Counted from the first letter of the stretch, positions 33,099-45,670 are shown. The stretch: 64,000 nucleotides of DNA from Lepus europaeus (GCF_033115175.1 NC_084832.1:14435342-14499341), one strand, 5' to 3'. The notes: generated from the letters alone by a model not told the origin. Translations and numbers: made by a program.

Positions 33099-33221
33099 GT
33101 GTGACATCTAACATCTGATGTAACATACTCAGTGTTTAGTAACAAAGAACTATTCATTTGTGCACAGCTTCCAGATGTCAATGAATGCACTCAGAGATGC
33201 CGCTGGCATCTGTGTTAGCTC

Positions 33222-33345
33222 TGCATCTGTTCATGCAGCAGATCCCCACCCGGCACCTGCTATGGGCCATGCACTGTTCTGAAGACTGGACATGCAGTAG
33301 GGAACAGGAGCCTCCCTTCTATAGAGCAGCCGACAGGTAAGCAGT
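33222..33345 (-). mobile_element. L2 3' end fragment
   Basis: 'ggcacctgctatgggccatg', 'cactgttctgaagactgg' and 'cagtagggaacaggagcc' match the reverse complement of the L2 end. Confidence 0.7.
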
Positions 33346-34671
33346 CCGAGCACTGCAGGCATGCAGGGCTGGGACGACTTGAACCAGGCCATCAGAAGTG
33401 ACTGTGAACGCAGGTCGCTGCTGGACGGGGTATCGAGGGAGGACGTCTCTGAGGCACTGTCTTGTGAGCAGCGCGTGGGTCGTGACAGGCTGCTGTGTGA
33501 ACTCTAGTGTCACAGTGCTGGCTCATAGCCCATCAGCAAACCAAACTCCGAGATGTTTTTTTCCCCCATGAATTATTAAGTTTGACCTTCCTAGTCATTC
33601 CTCAGAGGGACCTCTATGCACTGTGTTGATGTAATCATCCCAGATTCTAGCTTCTGTACTCAGTGCTCTGACATCCTGGAGCCTGGAGGGGCTGCCCCTC
33701 CCATGTCAGCCAGTTCCTAGGACAGAAGAACTCCCCTAAGTTTGCCTGCAGGGTGCAAACTGACCGCTGTAGCGTCCCCACACCCCACAGTCTCTTGCAT
33801 GGGGCTCTCACACTTAAGCCACTGTTCTGACCTGGGACCACAAGGCCAGGAAACAGGCCCCTAAACACAGCTCCTCCAAGCTAGCCCATCCCAAGCCAGC
33901 TCAGCCTCTCTCTTCCAAGGAAACCACACTTGAAGCTCTCGCCCTTGTTCTTCTCGCAGCCCCGCCCCCTGACTGAGCCTCGTGCTTGGCCATGTGGGCC
34001 CTGCATGGCCTGTGGCTCCAGGGCCCCAGGATAATACAAGGTTCTAATTTCCAGGTCTGCTTACCCTATCACACCTCGCAAAAACAAGTCCCAGGAGCCT
34101 TTTAACAAGGTTCGCATTGATTGTCGTTGAACATCTTCCTGCTAGCGCTGGCCACTGTTCTGAAGGGTCACCATCGTGTGACACTCTTAGGGAGTAGTCT
34201 TCTGCCCCTGGACTTCTCTTCCCATCTCTGTGTCAGTCACAGGTTGACAGACATCTCCTGCATGTCCTGTTTATGTCCCTCTCACATCACATTACTAGGA
34301 GGAGCCATGGGCCATGCCCCAAGGTATTTTCTTACAGACCCTCTACATGAGTGCTGCCCAGGTGTGAGTTCCATTCATTGTAACCTCTCTAAAATCTCAT
34401 CATCATGAACCCCACATTTCTCTATCTTGCAGCATGAAAGATGACGTCAACTGCCTGGTGCCATTAAGACCACAGGACCCTGCTGTCACCTTCCTCTGGA
34501 TATAGAATCAACTTGGGAAAGAGCCACTGGAATGAATTTTGTCTGACTCGTATTTAGTCAACCCATATGGGCTTCTAGTAGTCATTATTTTTTTTGAACA
34601 CTTGTAAGGAATTTTTGCCAAATGTATCAGTTTGTAGGTTTTGCAATTTTACCTTATTCCCTTTTTCCTTT
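33346..34671. other. Unique or unassigned sequence
   Basis: No family can be assigned with confidence, although 33640-34060 may be an old LTR. No exon recognised. Confidence 0.35.
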
Positions 34672-34952
34672 TTTACAGATGTATTTATTTGAAAGGCAGA
34701 GCAAGAGAGGGAGAGTGAGAAGGTGAGGGAGAGGGTGTTCTTCCATCCATTGTTTCACTCAGCTAATGGCCACAACAGCCAGGTGTGGGCTAAGCTGAAG
34801 CCAGGATCCAGAAACTCCAGTTGAGTCTCCCAGATGGGCGGCAGGGGCTCACGTACTTGGGCCATCCTCCCCTGCCTTCCCAGGTGCACCAGCAGGAAGC
34901 TGGATCTGCAGCGGAGCCAAGCAGCTGACTCGGACCGACACAATGCTAAGAA
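34672..34952 (-). mobile_element. CSINE, older subfamily
   Basis: 'gtatttatttgaaaggcaga', AG run, 'acttgggccatcctcccctg', 'agcaggaagctggatctgca'. The head is lost. Confidence 0.87.
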
Positions 34953-35640
34953 ATGGGGATGGGTCTGACACTGAGTGAGTCTTCACCAGTTCGCTCTACA
35001 AAATCTTGACCGTTACTAACAAACGTGGGAGAACTGGGAGTGTGGCTGGCAATGAGTCTCACTCGGAGCAAAGAAGTAATTTGGGGTGACTCATGACATA
35101 TATTCCCAACACAAGACGCTGAGTGGATTCTGGGCACTTATTAGCTTCAAAACCATTCATGTTGTGTATAGTTTAGGTAATTTGAGAAGAGAAAAATTAC
35201 CACAGAAATATAAAGCTAGAAGCAAAAGTATTTTTTAAGAATTCTATTTTTTTTAGCCCCTACTCCCACTTCAAAGGCAGTGGAATATTTTAACATTCTC
35301 CATGAATGTTTCTTAAATTAGACTATACAAGTGTTAAACTAGCAACTGCTTTTATTAAAACAATAAGTGCTGCTTTTAAAATAAACCCAGACTCTGAAAG
35401 GACTTGTGAGTTCACTTTTTCTTTTTCATTTAAAGGCTCAAAAATAGCTACTTCACTCCAATTATAAAGAAATGATTATTCTGTGACTATTCTGTGTTTT
35501 CATATGGGTTTGATTGCATTTGGGAGCCATATTTTTTTTCCCCCTAAGCACAACAAAGGAGCACCAGGAAGCATCTCCACTAAAGAACTGTTTTGTTCTT
35601 TCCACTTAACAAAAATTCCTCAATTTTGGTTGCTGTTAAA
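34953..35640. other. Unique A/T-rich sequence
   Basis: No repeat recognised. 35390-35560 has the look of conserved noncoding DNA (runs of ATTA/TAAT cores), but this is only an impression. Confidence 0.35.
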
Positions 35641-35658
35641 AATCAATAGCCTTTCAAA

Positions 35659-36251
35659 AGGCCCATGAGAGTCTCACAGGCATGGAAAGCCACGACACGG
35701 TGGCAAAAACAATCTAAATGAAAGATCCTGGTGAACAAGACCCCAGCAGAAGGAACAGGCCATCAAGGAGGGAGGTGCCTTTCTCCCTTCGGAGAGATAT
35801 AGCCTTGACTAAACAAGTTCAGAGTCGGTGAACTCAAGGGGCTTCCATAGCCTAGACAGCTCATCGCAAGAGCCTCAGGTGATTGCTGACGTCATAAATA
35901 AGAGTGCCAATTGTTAAATCAACAACGGGAGTCACTGGGTACAGGCTCCCCACGTAGGATCTCTGTCCTTAATGTGTTTACTATGAAACTTAAAAACACT
36001 ACTTGTCGAACAATACCCTATACCTTGTGCGGCTGTGTGAGTGCAGCCTATGGAAATCCTTGCTTAGTATATACTAAGTTGATCTTCAGTATATGAAGGT
36101 AATTGAAAATGAAACTCGATGAAGTGCGGGATGGGAGAGGGAGTGGGAGAGGGGAGGGCCGCAGGAGGGAGGGAGGTTGGGGGGGGGGAGCCACAACAAT
36201 ACAAAAGTTGCACTTTGTAAATTCACATTTATTAAATAATAAAAAAAGAAA
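35659..36251 (+). mobile_element. Rabbit-type L1, 5' truncated
   Basis: L1 3' UTR on the plus strand, including 'ggcttccatagcctagacag' and the G-rich region near 36125-36190, ending in an A-rich tail. Target-site duplication 'aaaatcaatagcctttcaa' (ending 35658) and 'aaaattaatagcctttcaa' (36252-36270). Confidence 0.94.
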
Positions 36252-36270
36252 AAAATTAATAGCCTTTCAA

Positions 36271-38162
36271 GATCCAACCCTTTACTCAGGGAGACAAAAA
36301 TAAGCCACCTGTTTCTTCCTCCCCTGGGTGGCATTTTCCAAGCCACTGTTGTGAAATGAGGGGACAGAAGCTTTGGTGAGTGGCCTCAGGGTCCCTCCAG
36401 GGATGCTAGAGGAGCCACAGTGCTTGTGACAGTGACAATCTTTAGCAGGTGCCTGCAACAGGGCTGAAAGAGAGCATCAGTCAAGACTGAAGAGGCCATG
36501 AGCGCTGGCTTGGGAGCACAGGGAGAATAAGAGAGCAGCCCCTAAAATACCAGCAGCGCTGACCTGATTTCAAGGCAGGCAGCAAAAATGTTGCATCGCA
36601 CCCTGGGAAAACATCATCAATATTCGAGTGAGCCACAACGAAAGTGGCAAATGTTTTTAACCCCCCAGAGAGAACAATGTTAAATATTTAAGAACCAAAT
36701 GATAGTTAGGAAAAGAGTGATTCTGTGCTGTGAGATGAATCTCTAACCCATTTTAAGGGCTGGTGTGATTTTTCCCAATGCTAGCTTTTGTTCCAGGGCG
36801 CTTGTGAGAACTGGAAAACGAGTGTCAAGGCTTTGGCCACCTCAAGGCCTTGGTGATGAGAGACCGATTCCCTAGCCTAGGAGCCAGAGCCATCAGGGCT
36901 GACATGACTCTGAACAGGGAGGGGTAGAGCCATCTGCAGACACCGTGGCCTCCTCAGCACAGGACTGCTTTGGTTTGGATTCACTCTAAAGGGTGACTGG
37001 TCCGTGCAGGGCCTCCCTCTGCACATCCATGGCTGAGTGAGCTGCTGATCCCTGCGTGATGGCACAGAGCTCAGAACACACCAGGGGCATCAGCCGTCCT
37101 TGATCTCAATATCCAACATGGGCAGGTGTCTCTGAGGCCTGGAAGTTAAAGCCTATTCATAGAACTGGTGGCGAGCCCTCACCCACCTGCCATGGCAAGT
37201 GTACAGCAGAGTTGGCTGGATCGTTCATGCGTTCATTTTCCTTCTAATTATGAAAAATTGCAGACACACACAAAACTACAAGGAATAGGCTGACGAAACC
37301 CCAATCAGCCAACTGCAGCATTCACCAAACTCTCAGCCTGTTTTGTAAAATCCCATGCTGCTCCATCTCCAGAGCCACACAATTGGAATTATTTCGACAC
37401 AACTCCCGGACATCTCACAGTGTCATCTGTCAGTATTTTGGCACATCTTACGTATGTGTATACACTTGTGTATTAGGATCTCAGTACTATTATTTCAACT
37501 AAAAAGCTTCATATTCAACGTGGCCCAGTTTTCTCATAAATGGGAGATGTTTTCCTAAGGCAGTGTGCACACAAGCTCAGAACACTGCATTGCATCGAAG
37601 GGTTTCTGAAAACTCTCTTAACGGGTGGCTTTTTCTGCCCATTTTTTGTTTCCCTTGAAAATTATTGATGAACAAACCGGGTCATTTGCCTTGCATAGCT
37701 TCCAACATTCTTCATTTTGTCAACTGATCCTCACGGTATTTGCATGACCCCATGGCTCCACCATTTCCTGTAACTGGTCATTATGTTTTCAGGCTTGATC
37801 TGATTTGGTTTAAAATTTTTTTTTTTTTTTTTTGGCAGGGAGCAGGAGTGAACAACTCTGTATAAGAGGATATTGTAAATTTCCAACAGGAGGTGGAGCT
37901 TATGCGATCTTGTCTTAAGCAATTTGTGTCTACTGATGATCATGATGTAAACTATTTTATTTAGACATTTGGATGCTGACAGGATATTTTTAGATGTGCT
38001 AATTACCTCATGGCTATGTGTTTACAAAGGAGTCTATCTTTTAGCTACAACTACTGAAATATTTACAAGTATCCTCTCTTTCCTTCCTCACGGATTTAAG
38101 CGGAAAGAGAAATTTCTAGAGGAATCTTAGAAGGCCAGAGCAAGCAACTCATTCTTTCTCCT
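36271..38162. other. Mostly unique sequence
   Basis: 37200-37560 may be an ancient unclassified interspersed repeat. The remainder shows nothing recognisable. 37930-38110 is A/T rich with a forkhead-like 'gtgtttacaaag'. No exon recognised. Confidence 0.4.
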
Positions 38163-38178
38163 TGTTTACCAATTTTCT

Positions 38179-38315
38179 TTTTTTAATTTTTTTTATTTTT
38201 TTTAACTTTTATTTAATGAATATAAATTTCCAGTGTACAGCTTATGGATTACAATGGCTTCCCCCTCCCATAACTTCCCTCCCACCCGCAACCCTCCCCT
38301 CTCCCGCTCCCTCTA
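38179..38315 (-). mobile_element. Minimal L1 insertion, 137 bp
   Basis: Only the last part of the rabbit L1 3' end is present. A perfect 16-bp target-site duplication 'tgtttaccaattttct' at 38163-38178 and 38316-38331 proves it is a complete but severely 5'-truncated event. Confidence 0.96.
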
Positions 38316-38331
38316 TGTTTACCAATTTTCT

Positions 38332-39256
38332 AAGTAACAATCTGGATTCGTAGGGCTCCCTGGGATTGGTCGTTTGCTCTATTAATAAAGATGCAATACG
38401 GATTCATGAATTTTAACATATTTGATGTGTGATGTAGTCTCTTTTGTCCAAAAACTTTAGGGTATCATCCACAGACCTAGACAGCTGTCTAAATAACTTT
38501 CTTAATCATAATTGGTTTTTTAAGGAACAACTGAGAAAAATACCAGCAGGGAATGAGACAGGCAGAGGGGTTTGAAATTGTAGCTACAAGAGGAGGAGCA
38601 GTAGGGAAAGGCAAGCAATAAATCGCAGAAGAAGAAAATCTACATGCAGTGTGACTTCCAGAGGCTTGTCAGGGTGTCTGGATGCCGGCAGAGGACAAAG
38701 ACAAAGGCACCTGGGCTGTGGCAAAGCCAGGTTCCACCGTCTGGTGGGTGTCCTGAGTCCTCTCCTGTGAACCATCATGGTTTATGTCCCATCATGCAGT
38801 GGTTACGTGGGGTGAGACGAGCAAGCCCTACTGCCCTTGTGTTTCTCTGCTCAAATCCAGGCAGGACAGGTGCCTGAGCAGGAAGTGAGTTGTATCCATA
38901 ACCTGCCAGTCAACATCTAAGAAATGTGAATAATAAACAAGGCAACAGTGCACCCTCCTCGCTGGTTCCCTCATCACCAGGCAGTCCGACATCTGGTACA
39001 ACTCATGGGACAAAATTCATCAGCATTCTCAGCTTTACTGCCAGACTCCAGAATGATCAAATTCACGACTATCTTGTCTTCCTGGGCTCTTGTGTTTCCT
39101 TAACCACATGTCTTGGGTAAAGTCACAGCCAAACAGCATCCAGGTAGAGTCAGGCAGGAACCTGACTTCTGGAAAGTTGCAGAAGTTCCAGATGGCCCAA
39201 AAGGACTTGGCTGGTTTGACCCCTGTATTACATATGATTTCCCCATATCTTATGAT
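38332..39256. other. Unique sequence
   Basis: No repeat or exon recognised. Confidence 0.4.
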
Positions 39257-39550
39257 GTTTATAAAATGTATTTGAGAGGCAGAGGGACAGAAAGACAGAG
39301 AAAGTTCTCCTTCCTCTGATCCACTCCCCAGATGCCCGCAGCAGCTGGGGTTAGACTGGGGTAGAAGCTGGGAGCTGGTAACTCAATCCAGATCTCCCAA
39401 GGGAATGATAGGAATTCAATTTCTTGAGCCATCGCTGCTGCCTCCCAGGGTCTGCACTGGCAGGAAGCTGAAGCTAGAAGCCAGAGCCCGAAAGTGAACC
39501 CAGGGACCCTGATGTGGGCATCTTCTTAACTAGGCTAACCACCTGCAGCC
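39257..39550 (-). mobile_element. CSINE, older subfamily
   Basis: 'gtatttgagaggcagaggga', 'cttgagccatcgctgctgcc', 'ctgcactggcaggaagctga', and a decayed head. Confidence 0.85.
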
Positions 39551-39724
39551 TCTTGGGTTTAGACATCTCTTAAGGGCTTTACCCACCCAGGGAGAGACTG
39601 TTCCCCCTCCCCACTCCATGGCTGGAGAATCCTGAGAAGCAATGGACAGCTTGAGTGTGTAGGGGAGGAAAAACTTCCTTCTACCTTCTTAAGTTCTGTG
39701 GTTGGGCCTAAGAATTAAACTGAT

Positions 39725-40066
39725 GGCCGGAGCCACAGCTCAATAGGCTAATTCTCCGCCTGCGGCGCGCGGCACACCAAGTTCTAGTCCCGGTCGGGGC
39801 GCCAGATTCTGTCCTGGTTGCCCCTCTTCCAGGCCAGCTCTCTGTTGTGGCCCGGGAAGGCAGTGGAGGATGGCCCAAGTGCTTGGGCCCTGCACCCGCA
39901 TGAGAGACCAGGAGGAATCACCTGGCTCCTGGCTTCGGATGGGCGCAGCGCACCAGCCGCTTTGGCCATTGGAGGGTGAACCAATGGCAAAAAGGAAGAC
40001 CTTTCTCTCTGTCTCTCTCACTGTCCACTCTGCCTGTCAAAAACAACAACAACAACAACAACAAAA
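39725..40066 (+). mobile_element. CSINE, CpG-rich subfamily with (CAA)n tail
   Basis: 'ggccggagccacagctcaat' head, 'agttctagtcc' B box, 'gtccactctgcctgtcaaaa' end passing into (CAA)7. 'aaactga(t/c)' flanks both ends. Confidence 0.95.
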
Positions 40067-40090
40067 ACTGACATAAGAGGGCTTAGCTAG

Positions 40091-40403
40091 AGAGTGGCTT
40101 TGTGGTGTAGAGGGTTAAGTTGCAACCCACACCACCGGCATCCCATGTGGGTCCTGGTTTGTGTTCTGCCTGCTCCTCTTCTGATCCAGCTCCCCGCTAA
40201 TGTGCCTGGGAAAGCAGCAGAAGATGGCCCAAGTGCTTGGACCCCTGTACCCATGAGGGAGACCCAGAGGAAGTTCCTGGCTCCTAGCTTCGGAAAGGCC
40301 CAGCTCCGACTGTTGTGGCTATTTGGGGAGTGAAGCAGAGGATAGAAGACCTCTCTCTCTGTAACTCTCTTCCAAATAAATAAATAAATAAATATTTTTA
40401 AAA
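40091..40403 (+). mobile_element. CSINE
   Basis: 'gtggctttgtggtgtagagg' head, 'gatggcccaagtgcttggac' body, 'aaataaataaataaata' tail. 'gggcttagctaga' and 'gggcttacttgga' flank it. Confidence 0.93.
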
Positions 40404-40501
40404 AGGGCTTACTTGGAGAGGAGCATGTGCATTTATTTAGTATTTTTACAAATATGTGAGAAGCTTCAGAAAGAAAATGAAGTCCCCAGAAGCTCTTGGG
40501 C

Positions 40502-40569
40502 TGAAGGCTTGAAGGCAGAGAGAGAGAGAGCGAGCGAGCTCCCCATCTGCTAGTTTACTCCCCAAATGC
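40502..40569 (-). mobile_element. CSINE fragment
   Basis: AG run, then 'ctccccatctgctagtttac' and 'tccccaaatg': the 3' third only. Confidence 0.7.
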
Positions 40570-41847
40570 GTATATTTTCCCTGCCTTTCTCTGACTGCTA
40601 TGTAGGATAACGCGTGATAAGACCCTGCTCGCTTCCTAAGGAGACCTGTGTTGCACCCTGGAGGAAGGAATGCTGGACTGAAAGGCCCAGGAGATTCTGT
40701 ACAGCCAGGCCTGGCTGGGTTTCCCACCCAGACTATCAACACCATGCCTGGGTAGTGAGGTCACCAGAGAAACTCCCAAGGATGGTGCTTGGAGAGCTTC
40801 TGGCCAAACTCCTGGCGGGGTGGTGCGTCTAGAGAGCAATCGAGGGAGGAAGCTGTGTGCCCTGCCCTGCCTTGGGGCCCTGCCTCTCCCACCTGCAGCC
40901 TTTGCATAGCAAAGAGAAGGCAGGTGTTTGCTTGAGTTTTGACAGTCACTTCAGCTCAAGCATGAAACCCAAGAAGCAGGTATGGAACCCGGATCTACAG
41001 CGGGTGGGTCAGGAACACAGGTCCATCAACCTGGGGCTTGGCGTGGCCATCTGAACGTAGAGCAGTCTTGGGACCGAGCCCCCAGCCTGTGTGGGCTGCT
41101 GCTGTCTCTAGGCAGGAAGTGTCAGGTCAGAGGATAGTCACCGAGGAACTGCCTGCTGGCTGGTGTGTGTGAAGCCCTGGCATGGGACCTGCAGTGCCGC
41201 TGTGGCAGGAGAGGGAGTGTGAGTGGGGTTTCCCCTCTGTGTCTGCAGACCTGCCTTCCCGGGGACCCCAGGGAGGGCTCTGGCCTGCGTGCTCCCCTCG
41301 CTGCCCTCCTCTGCTTCTCACCCTCCCTGATGCTTTCCTGCAGCCCTGCATGCTGCAGTGTGTCCCTGTCGCTCACGGGCCAGCCTGATGTGATGTGTCC
41401 TCCGGCTCCCATGCCCCCAGATGGTGCGGTGGAAATTTCCCTTTCCCGGCAAATGGGATAGATCCTTCTGATGGCACTGGTCTGTCCGTGTTGTCCACTT
41501 GGACATGCCTCTGTGAATGAAATACTTAGTATAACTGTACAACAGCCTCCCGAGGAAGAACCGGCAGACAGAAGTATGAGGAAAGTTGGCAAAACTCCAA
41601 AGAGGGAGCCACATTCCAAAGTGAGCAGAATCTGGGTGACAGAGAAGGGAGCCATGGACGCTGGGGCCCCTCCCTTCCCAGAGCAGGCTGGGACAGCGAG
41701 AACGGCGAGCTAAGAGAGACACAGGCCATTTCAGGCCACAGGATCATGGTACCCCATGCTTCTACATTGACCTTTGCCATGTTCAAAGTGCAGTATCTCA
41801 TTTGTCCCTAAAAACACCTCTTCAAAGAAAGTATTGAGTCCTTTTCT
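40570..41847. other. Unique, moderately GC-rich sequence
   Basis: No repeat recognised. Frames at 41122-41655 (minus) and 41165-41461 (plus) overlap each other and have no family resemblance. No CpG island. Confidence 0.4.
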
Positions 41848-41905
41848 TCAGATCTGTTTGTTCCTTTAACAAAATATTTACTGTATGCAGGGCTCAGATC
41901 TCACA
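41848..41905 (-). mobile_element. Short L2 fragment
   Basis: 'cctttaacaaaatatttact' and 'gtatgcagggctcag' fit the L2 end weakly. Confidence 0.4.
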
Positions 41906-41919
41906 AAACCCAGATGACA

Positions 41920-42172
41920 GATCCAGCTATCCAGCTTCCTGCTCATGTGTACCCCGAGAGTCAGCAGCTGCTGGCTCAAATGCTCGGGTCCCTGTCACGT
42001 GGGAGACTCCAGTTGGATGCCAGGATCCTGCTAGGCCTAGCCCGAGCAGTCAGGCCCAGCCCGAGCAGTGGCAAGCATCTGGGGCATGAACCACAGGAGG
42101 GAAGCTATCTAGCTGTCTCTATGTTTCTGTCTCTCTACCTTTCAAATCAAAACAAGTGAAAAATAAATAAAT
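41920..42172 (+). mobile_element. CSINE, 5' truncated, older
   Basis: Starts in the body ('ccagcttcctgctcatgtgt') and ends 'ctacctttcaaatcaaaa'. Contains a small tandem duplication of 'cccgagcagt' (about 42041-42068). Confidence 0.8.
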
Positions 42173-42259
42173 GTTTAAAAATAATATATTTCAAAAGGCT
42201 CTAGGAGCCCTTCTAAAACAAAGCAAGCAGCAAGCATGATTTAAGTGAGTATGCATTTG

Positions 42260-42400
42260 CTAAATGTACCAGCTTTACTTACTAGACTGTAAGTCCTTTG
42301 AAAGCCTGGATTCTCACTTATTTTCCTTTGAACCCTATCAAGTAATACGATACTCAGCACATAGTAGGCCCTCAGTAAGATTCTGCTAAGGTTGGCAATA
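42260..42400 (+). mobile_element. L2 3' end
   Basis: 'actagactgtaagtcctttg', 'aaagcctggattctcactta' and 'agcacatagtaggccctcag' match the plus-strand L2 end. Confidence 0.8.
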
Positions 42401-42709
42401 TCTGGGTACCCATTGACTCTGGGGCGCTACATCACCGGCAAGGTTCAGTGTGCAGGGAAAACGTGCACACTTGTTAAGAAATGGCCAAGAATCTGAAGAC
42501 GTCGACAGCAGAATGTTCAAGCACGGAGCTCTTCCGAGATGGGGCTCTGTGTGCACGGGTCCTCCATCCACAAAGCTGGCCCTGCTGGGCAGGGCATGCA
42601 CAGCCACAGCGAGCTGTTCCACTCTTCTCCTTGCTGTGGTACATTTTTAACTTTTCCAGAGGTGTCTTTCAGCTCCGTGGGTTGGTGAGATTTCCATTTG
42701 TGGCCGTGG

Positions 42710-42900
42710 TTTCTAATGATGGTGTTCAGAGTACAGACCCTGGACCAGCACTGCCTGCATCCCCTGAGAGTTTGCTAAAAACACTCATGCTTCACATTGA
42801 CTCAGAGACTCCGAGGGTTGGGGGAAGGGGAAAGAAGCTGTTTTATCAAGAACTCCCGGTGATTTGTACACTGCCATCTGAGAACCTCTGGTCTATACAA
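42710..42900 (+). mobile_element. MER5A-like hAT relic
   Basis: 'gaccctggaccagcactgcc', 'gagagtttgctaaaaacact', 'gactcagagactccgagggt' and 'ctgagaacctctgg' follow MER5A order. Confidence 0.72.
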
Positions 42901-43040
42901 GCGGTCTTCAAAGAATTCAAGGAAAATGTGTACTATGGGAGAAAAAAAAACCACTATGCACGCATCTCAAACATTTTTTCACCATGATAAAACTATCTTT
43001 TAATTTCATTTCCATGAACTTTTGGAAGTGTCCTTATATG
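42901..43040. mobile_element. Palindromic MITE copy, uninterrupted
   Basis: Left 'gcggtcttcaaagaattcaa' and right 'catgaacttttggaagtgtc' are the inverted ends; centre 'ctatgcacgcatctcaaac'. About 140 bp. The best intact-length example of the family in this window. Confidence 0.7.
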
Positions 43041-43437
43041 TGGCTAAAGCTGTGCTTCTAGTTACTAGAAAACCCAGATCTTAAGTCCCAGGGTCAGGCT
43101 TGTGAAGTTCATTCTTCATTTCTTTACACAATCACAAGAGAAGGTGGAGGCCGAAAAATGGTCAGTTACTTAGCACATGTCTATGGAGACTTGCTACTGA
43201 ACTTCCCTGGTTCAGAATCCTTACAAAGAGACAACCCGAGCCCTACAGCCCCTGTGAGCCCTGTGTGATGTGCAGGTGCACCTGCTGTAGGGACAAGCCT
43301 GAGGGAGCAGTGCAGAGCATTTCCCATAGACCTCATTGCGTCTAGAGCTTACCCCCTCCTGCACTGATGTGTGACGTGATGACCGAGTCATTGCACAAAA
43401 TACTAAAGTGGGCTAAAAACAAGCAGTGACTGGGAGT
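43041..43437. other. Unique sequence
   Basis: No repeat or exon recognised. Confidence 0.4.
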
Positions 43438-43866
43438 AACCTGTGTCCCCAGGAAGATATTTTCCAGTCCTAACTCCCAGTGCCTCCAAACGTGACTTTG
43501 CCGATGTAACTTTGCAGATGTCATCAGCTTATGACGAGCTCACACTGGGTAGCGTGGGCCCAGTCCAGCGTGAGTCCTTACAGGAAGAGGGCATGGGCCC
43601 AGCCGTGCAAGCAGGCAGGACACTGGGGAAGACAGAGACAGAGGCAGTGCCTGGGGAGCGGCCTCCACCAGCCAAGGGCTGCCAGATGAGCAGCAAACAC
43701 CAGCAGCTGGGACAGGGCACGGGCAGAGTCTCTCTCAGAAGGAGCCAACCATGCACACACCCCATTTTCATTCAGACCTCTGGCCTCCAGGACTGTGAAA
43801 GAGCCACTTTCTGACGCTAAATCACCTAGTCTGTGGCATTTTGTTATATCAGCCTGACCAACCTAA
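43438..43866 (+). mobile_element. MLT-type LTR relic
   Basis: 'cctgtgtccccaggaagata', 'cctggcctccaggactgtgaa' read in parts, and 'ctagtctgtggcattttgtt' follow MLT-type order. The open frame 43443-43814 is chance. Confidence 0.65.
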
Positions 43867-45403
43867 AGAGCACAAAATGTTCAAGAAGAGAAACAGTGCA
43901 CAGAGAAAGCAGCCGGAGCTGGGATCTGGGACAAACCCCAGGTCAGGGAGCCAGGGAGGCCTTTAGCATTGGTCCATCCTGAACGTCTGTGGGACACAGG
44001 GCGTACAGCCAGGGCTACCCTTAACAAGGCTAAATCCTGTGTTACACTTGAGCAAAGCACTAAGTGAAATACACCCTACCCTGCTGGGACAAATACTCTT
44101 CTAGTGTAATCTGAAGGCTAGATGTGAATTGAAAATTCTTGAACTCTCCAGAACATTCCAGAAGCCCGGAGGGGAAAAAACACAAGATAACAAACAATAG
44201 TAAGAACCAGAGAGCCAAAATCTGGTATTAGTTGGCTGTTTTTCCCTCCACAGAAATAATACAACCCAATTTCCCCTAAAGGTGCCAAATAAAATAAAAT
44301 AAAATAAAATCTAATATTCAAATAACAAGGGATATGAGGCCCCTTTTTAAAACCATTTAACTATACTTCTGGGTCAGATTCCCTCTATGGAAATAATTAG
44401 ATTATGTTGATAAATTGAAATTAGCTTTCTTCAATAACATTTTCATTTTTTAGCACTTTTAATAGAATTCAAATGTTTATTACCACCTATTTCTATAACC
44501 CAGCTCATTTACTCCATTTAGACAAAATTGTGAGTAGTGCAGTTGGTAATTAGGGGCCTTTTAAGACATTCAGTGTTTGGGGAAGAATTTAACAAATGTT
44601 TGCATTAGGATCATTTTTTGTTTTGTGAGGCACAGGCAGGGGTCAGGAGAGCAAGCTGGGTATTTCTTTTTACTTTGAACTATTAGATCAGTCTCGCCTT
44701 CTACATGGTACACAAAATCTGATAATTTTTTCAAAGGCAGAACAACAAAAAAGGAAATTTTCCCCTAGGAAAGGAACTTCCAGAAATCCGGAAGATGTCA
44801 TAGTTGTTCATTACTTACAGTGAGTTGATCATTCTTATGAACACGACAAGACCTACATGAAGTTAACTCTTTGCTAGCCAGGTTTGCATGTGTCATAGCC
44901 AGGTTGCTACTGCTCACCCTGAAACTTCATGGTAACTGAAGGGTCTTTAAAGAGATGTGACCTCATTCAGAGGGGAAAACTTAACTAGCACTTTGTGAGT
45001 TTCTCTTTCCTTTTGCTTTTCAGAATGGGTCCTGGACAGTGACCATTTTGTAAGCCAGGAAGAAGAAAGAGAAATGCAATCCAGCGATTAAAATCTTCCC
45101 TCATTTTCAAAAAAAGCCAGTTCTTGTAAAGGTCAGACGGGGTCACCATGACGTCCTGTGACATTCCTGAAGGATGAAAGAAAAGCCCAAGAAACAGCTT
45201 TTTCTGCTCATTTGTAAGCAATCTGCAGCGGAGCCCTAGGGTGAGGCAGCAAGGGGATGTGTGTAAAGGAGAGGCAGGTGGGACAGGCACTGTATTCAGC
45301 TGGGAGCTCTCCAACTGCTGCAAGCCCGGCTGTTGTCATGTACCACCTCAGAAATCTATCAGGACTCAGAACCCAGGTTCTCTCCCACTCCCCATCTTTA
45401 AAA
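43867..45403. other. Unique sequence with (AAAAT)n
   Basis: 44330-44620 is A/T rich with homeodomain-like cores and no repeat signature, a candidate conserved element. The minus-strand frame at 44985-45323 has no family resemblance. Confidence 0.4.
44287..44310. repeat. (AAAAT)n microsatellite
   Basis: Almost five tandem AAAAT units. Confidence 0.95.
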
Positions 45404-45413
45404 GCACAACCTT

Positions 45414-45670
45414 GGGGCCGGCACTGTGGCGTGGTGGGTAAAGCCACCGCCTGCAGTGCTGGCATCCCATATGGGCACTGGTTCGAGTCCTGGCTGCTCC
45501 ACTTCTGATGCAGCTCTCTGCTATGGCCTGGGAAAGCAGTGGAAGATGGCCCAAGTCCTTGGGCCCCTGCACCCATGTGGGAGACCTGGAAGAAGCTCCT
45601 GGCTCCTGGCTTCAGATTGGCGCAGTTCTGGCTGTTGCAGCCAATTGGGGAGTGAACTAGCGGATGGAAG

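Noticed and set aside
44985..45323. 112-codon minus-strand frame as a gene fragment
   Set aside because: No recognised homology, no splice sites or promoter context, and length within chance expectation.
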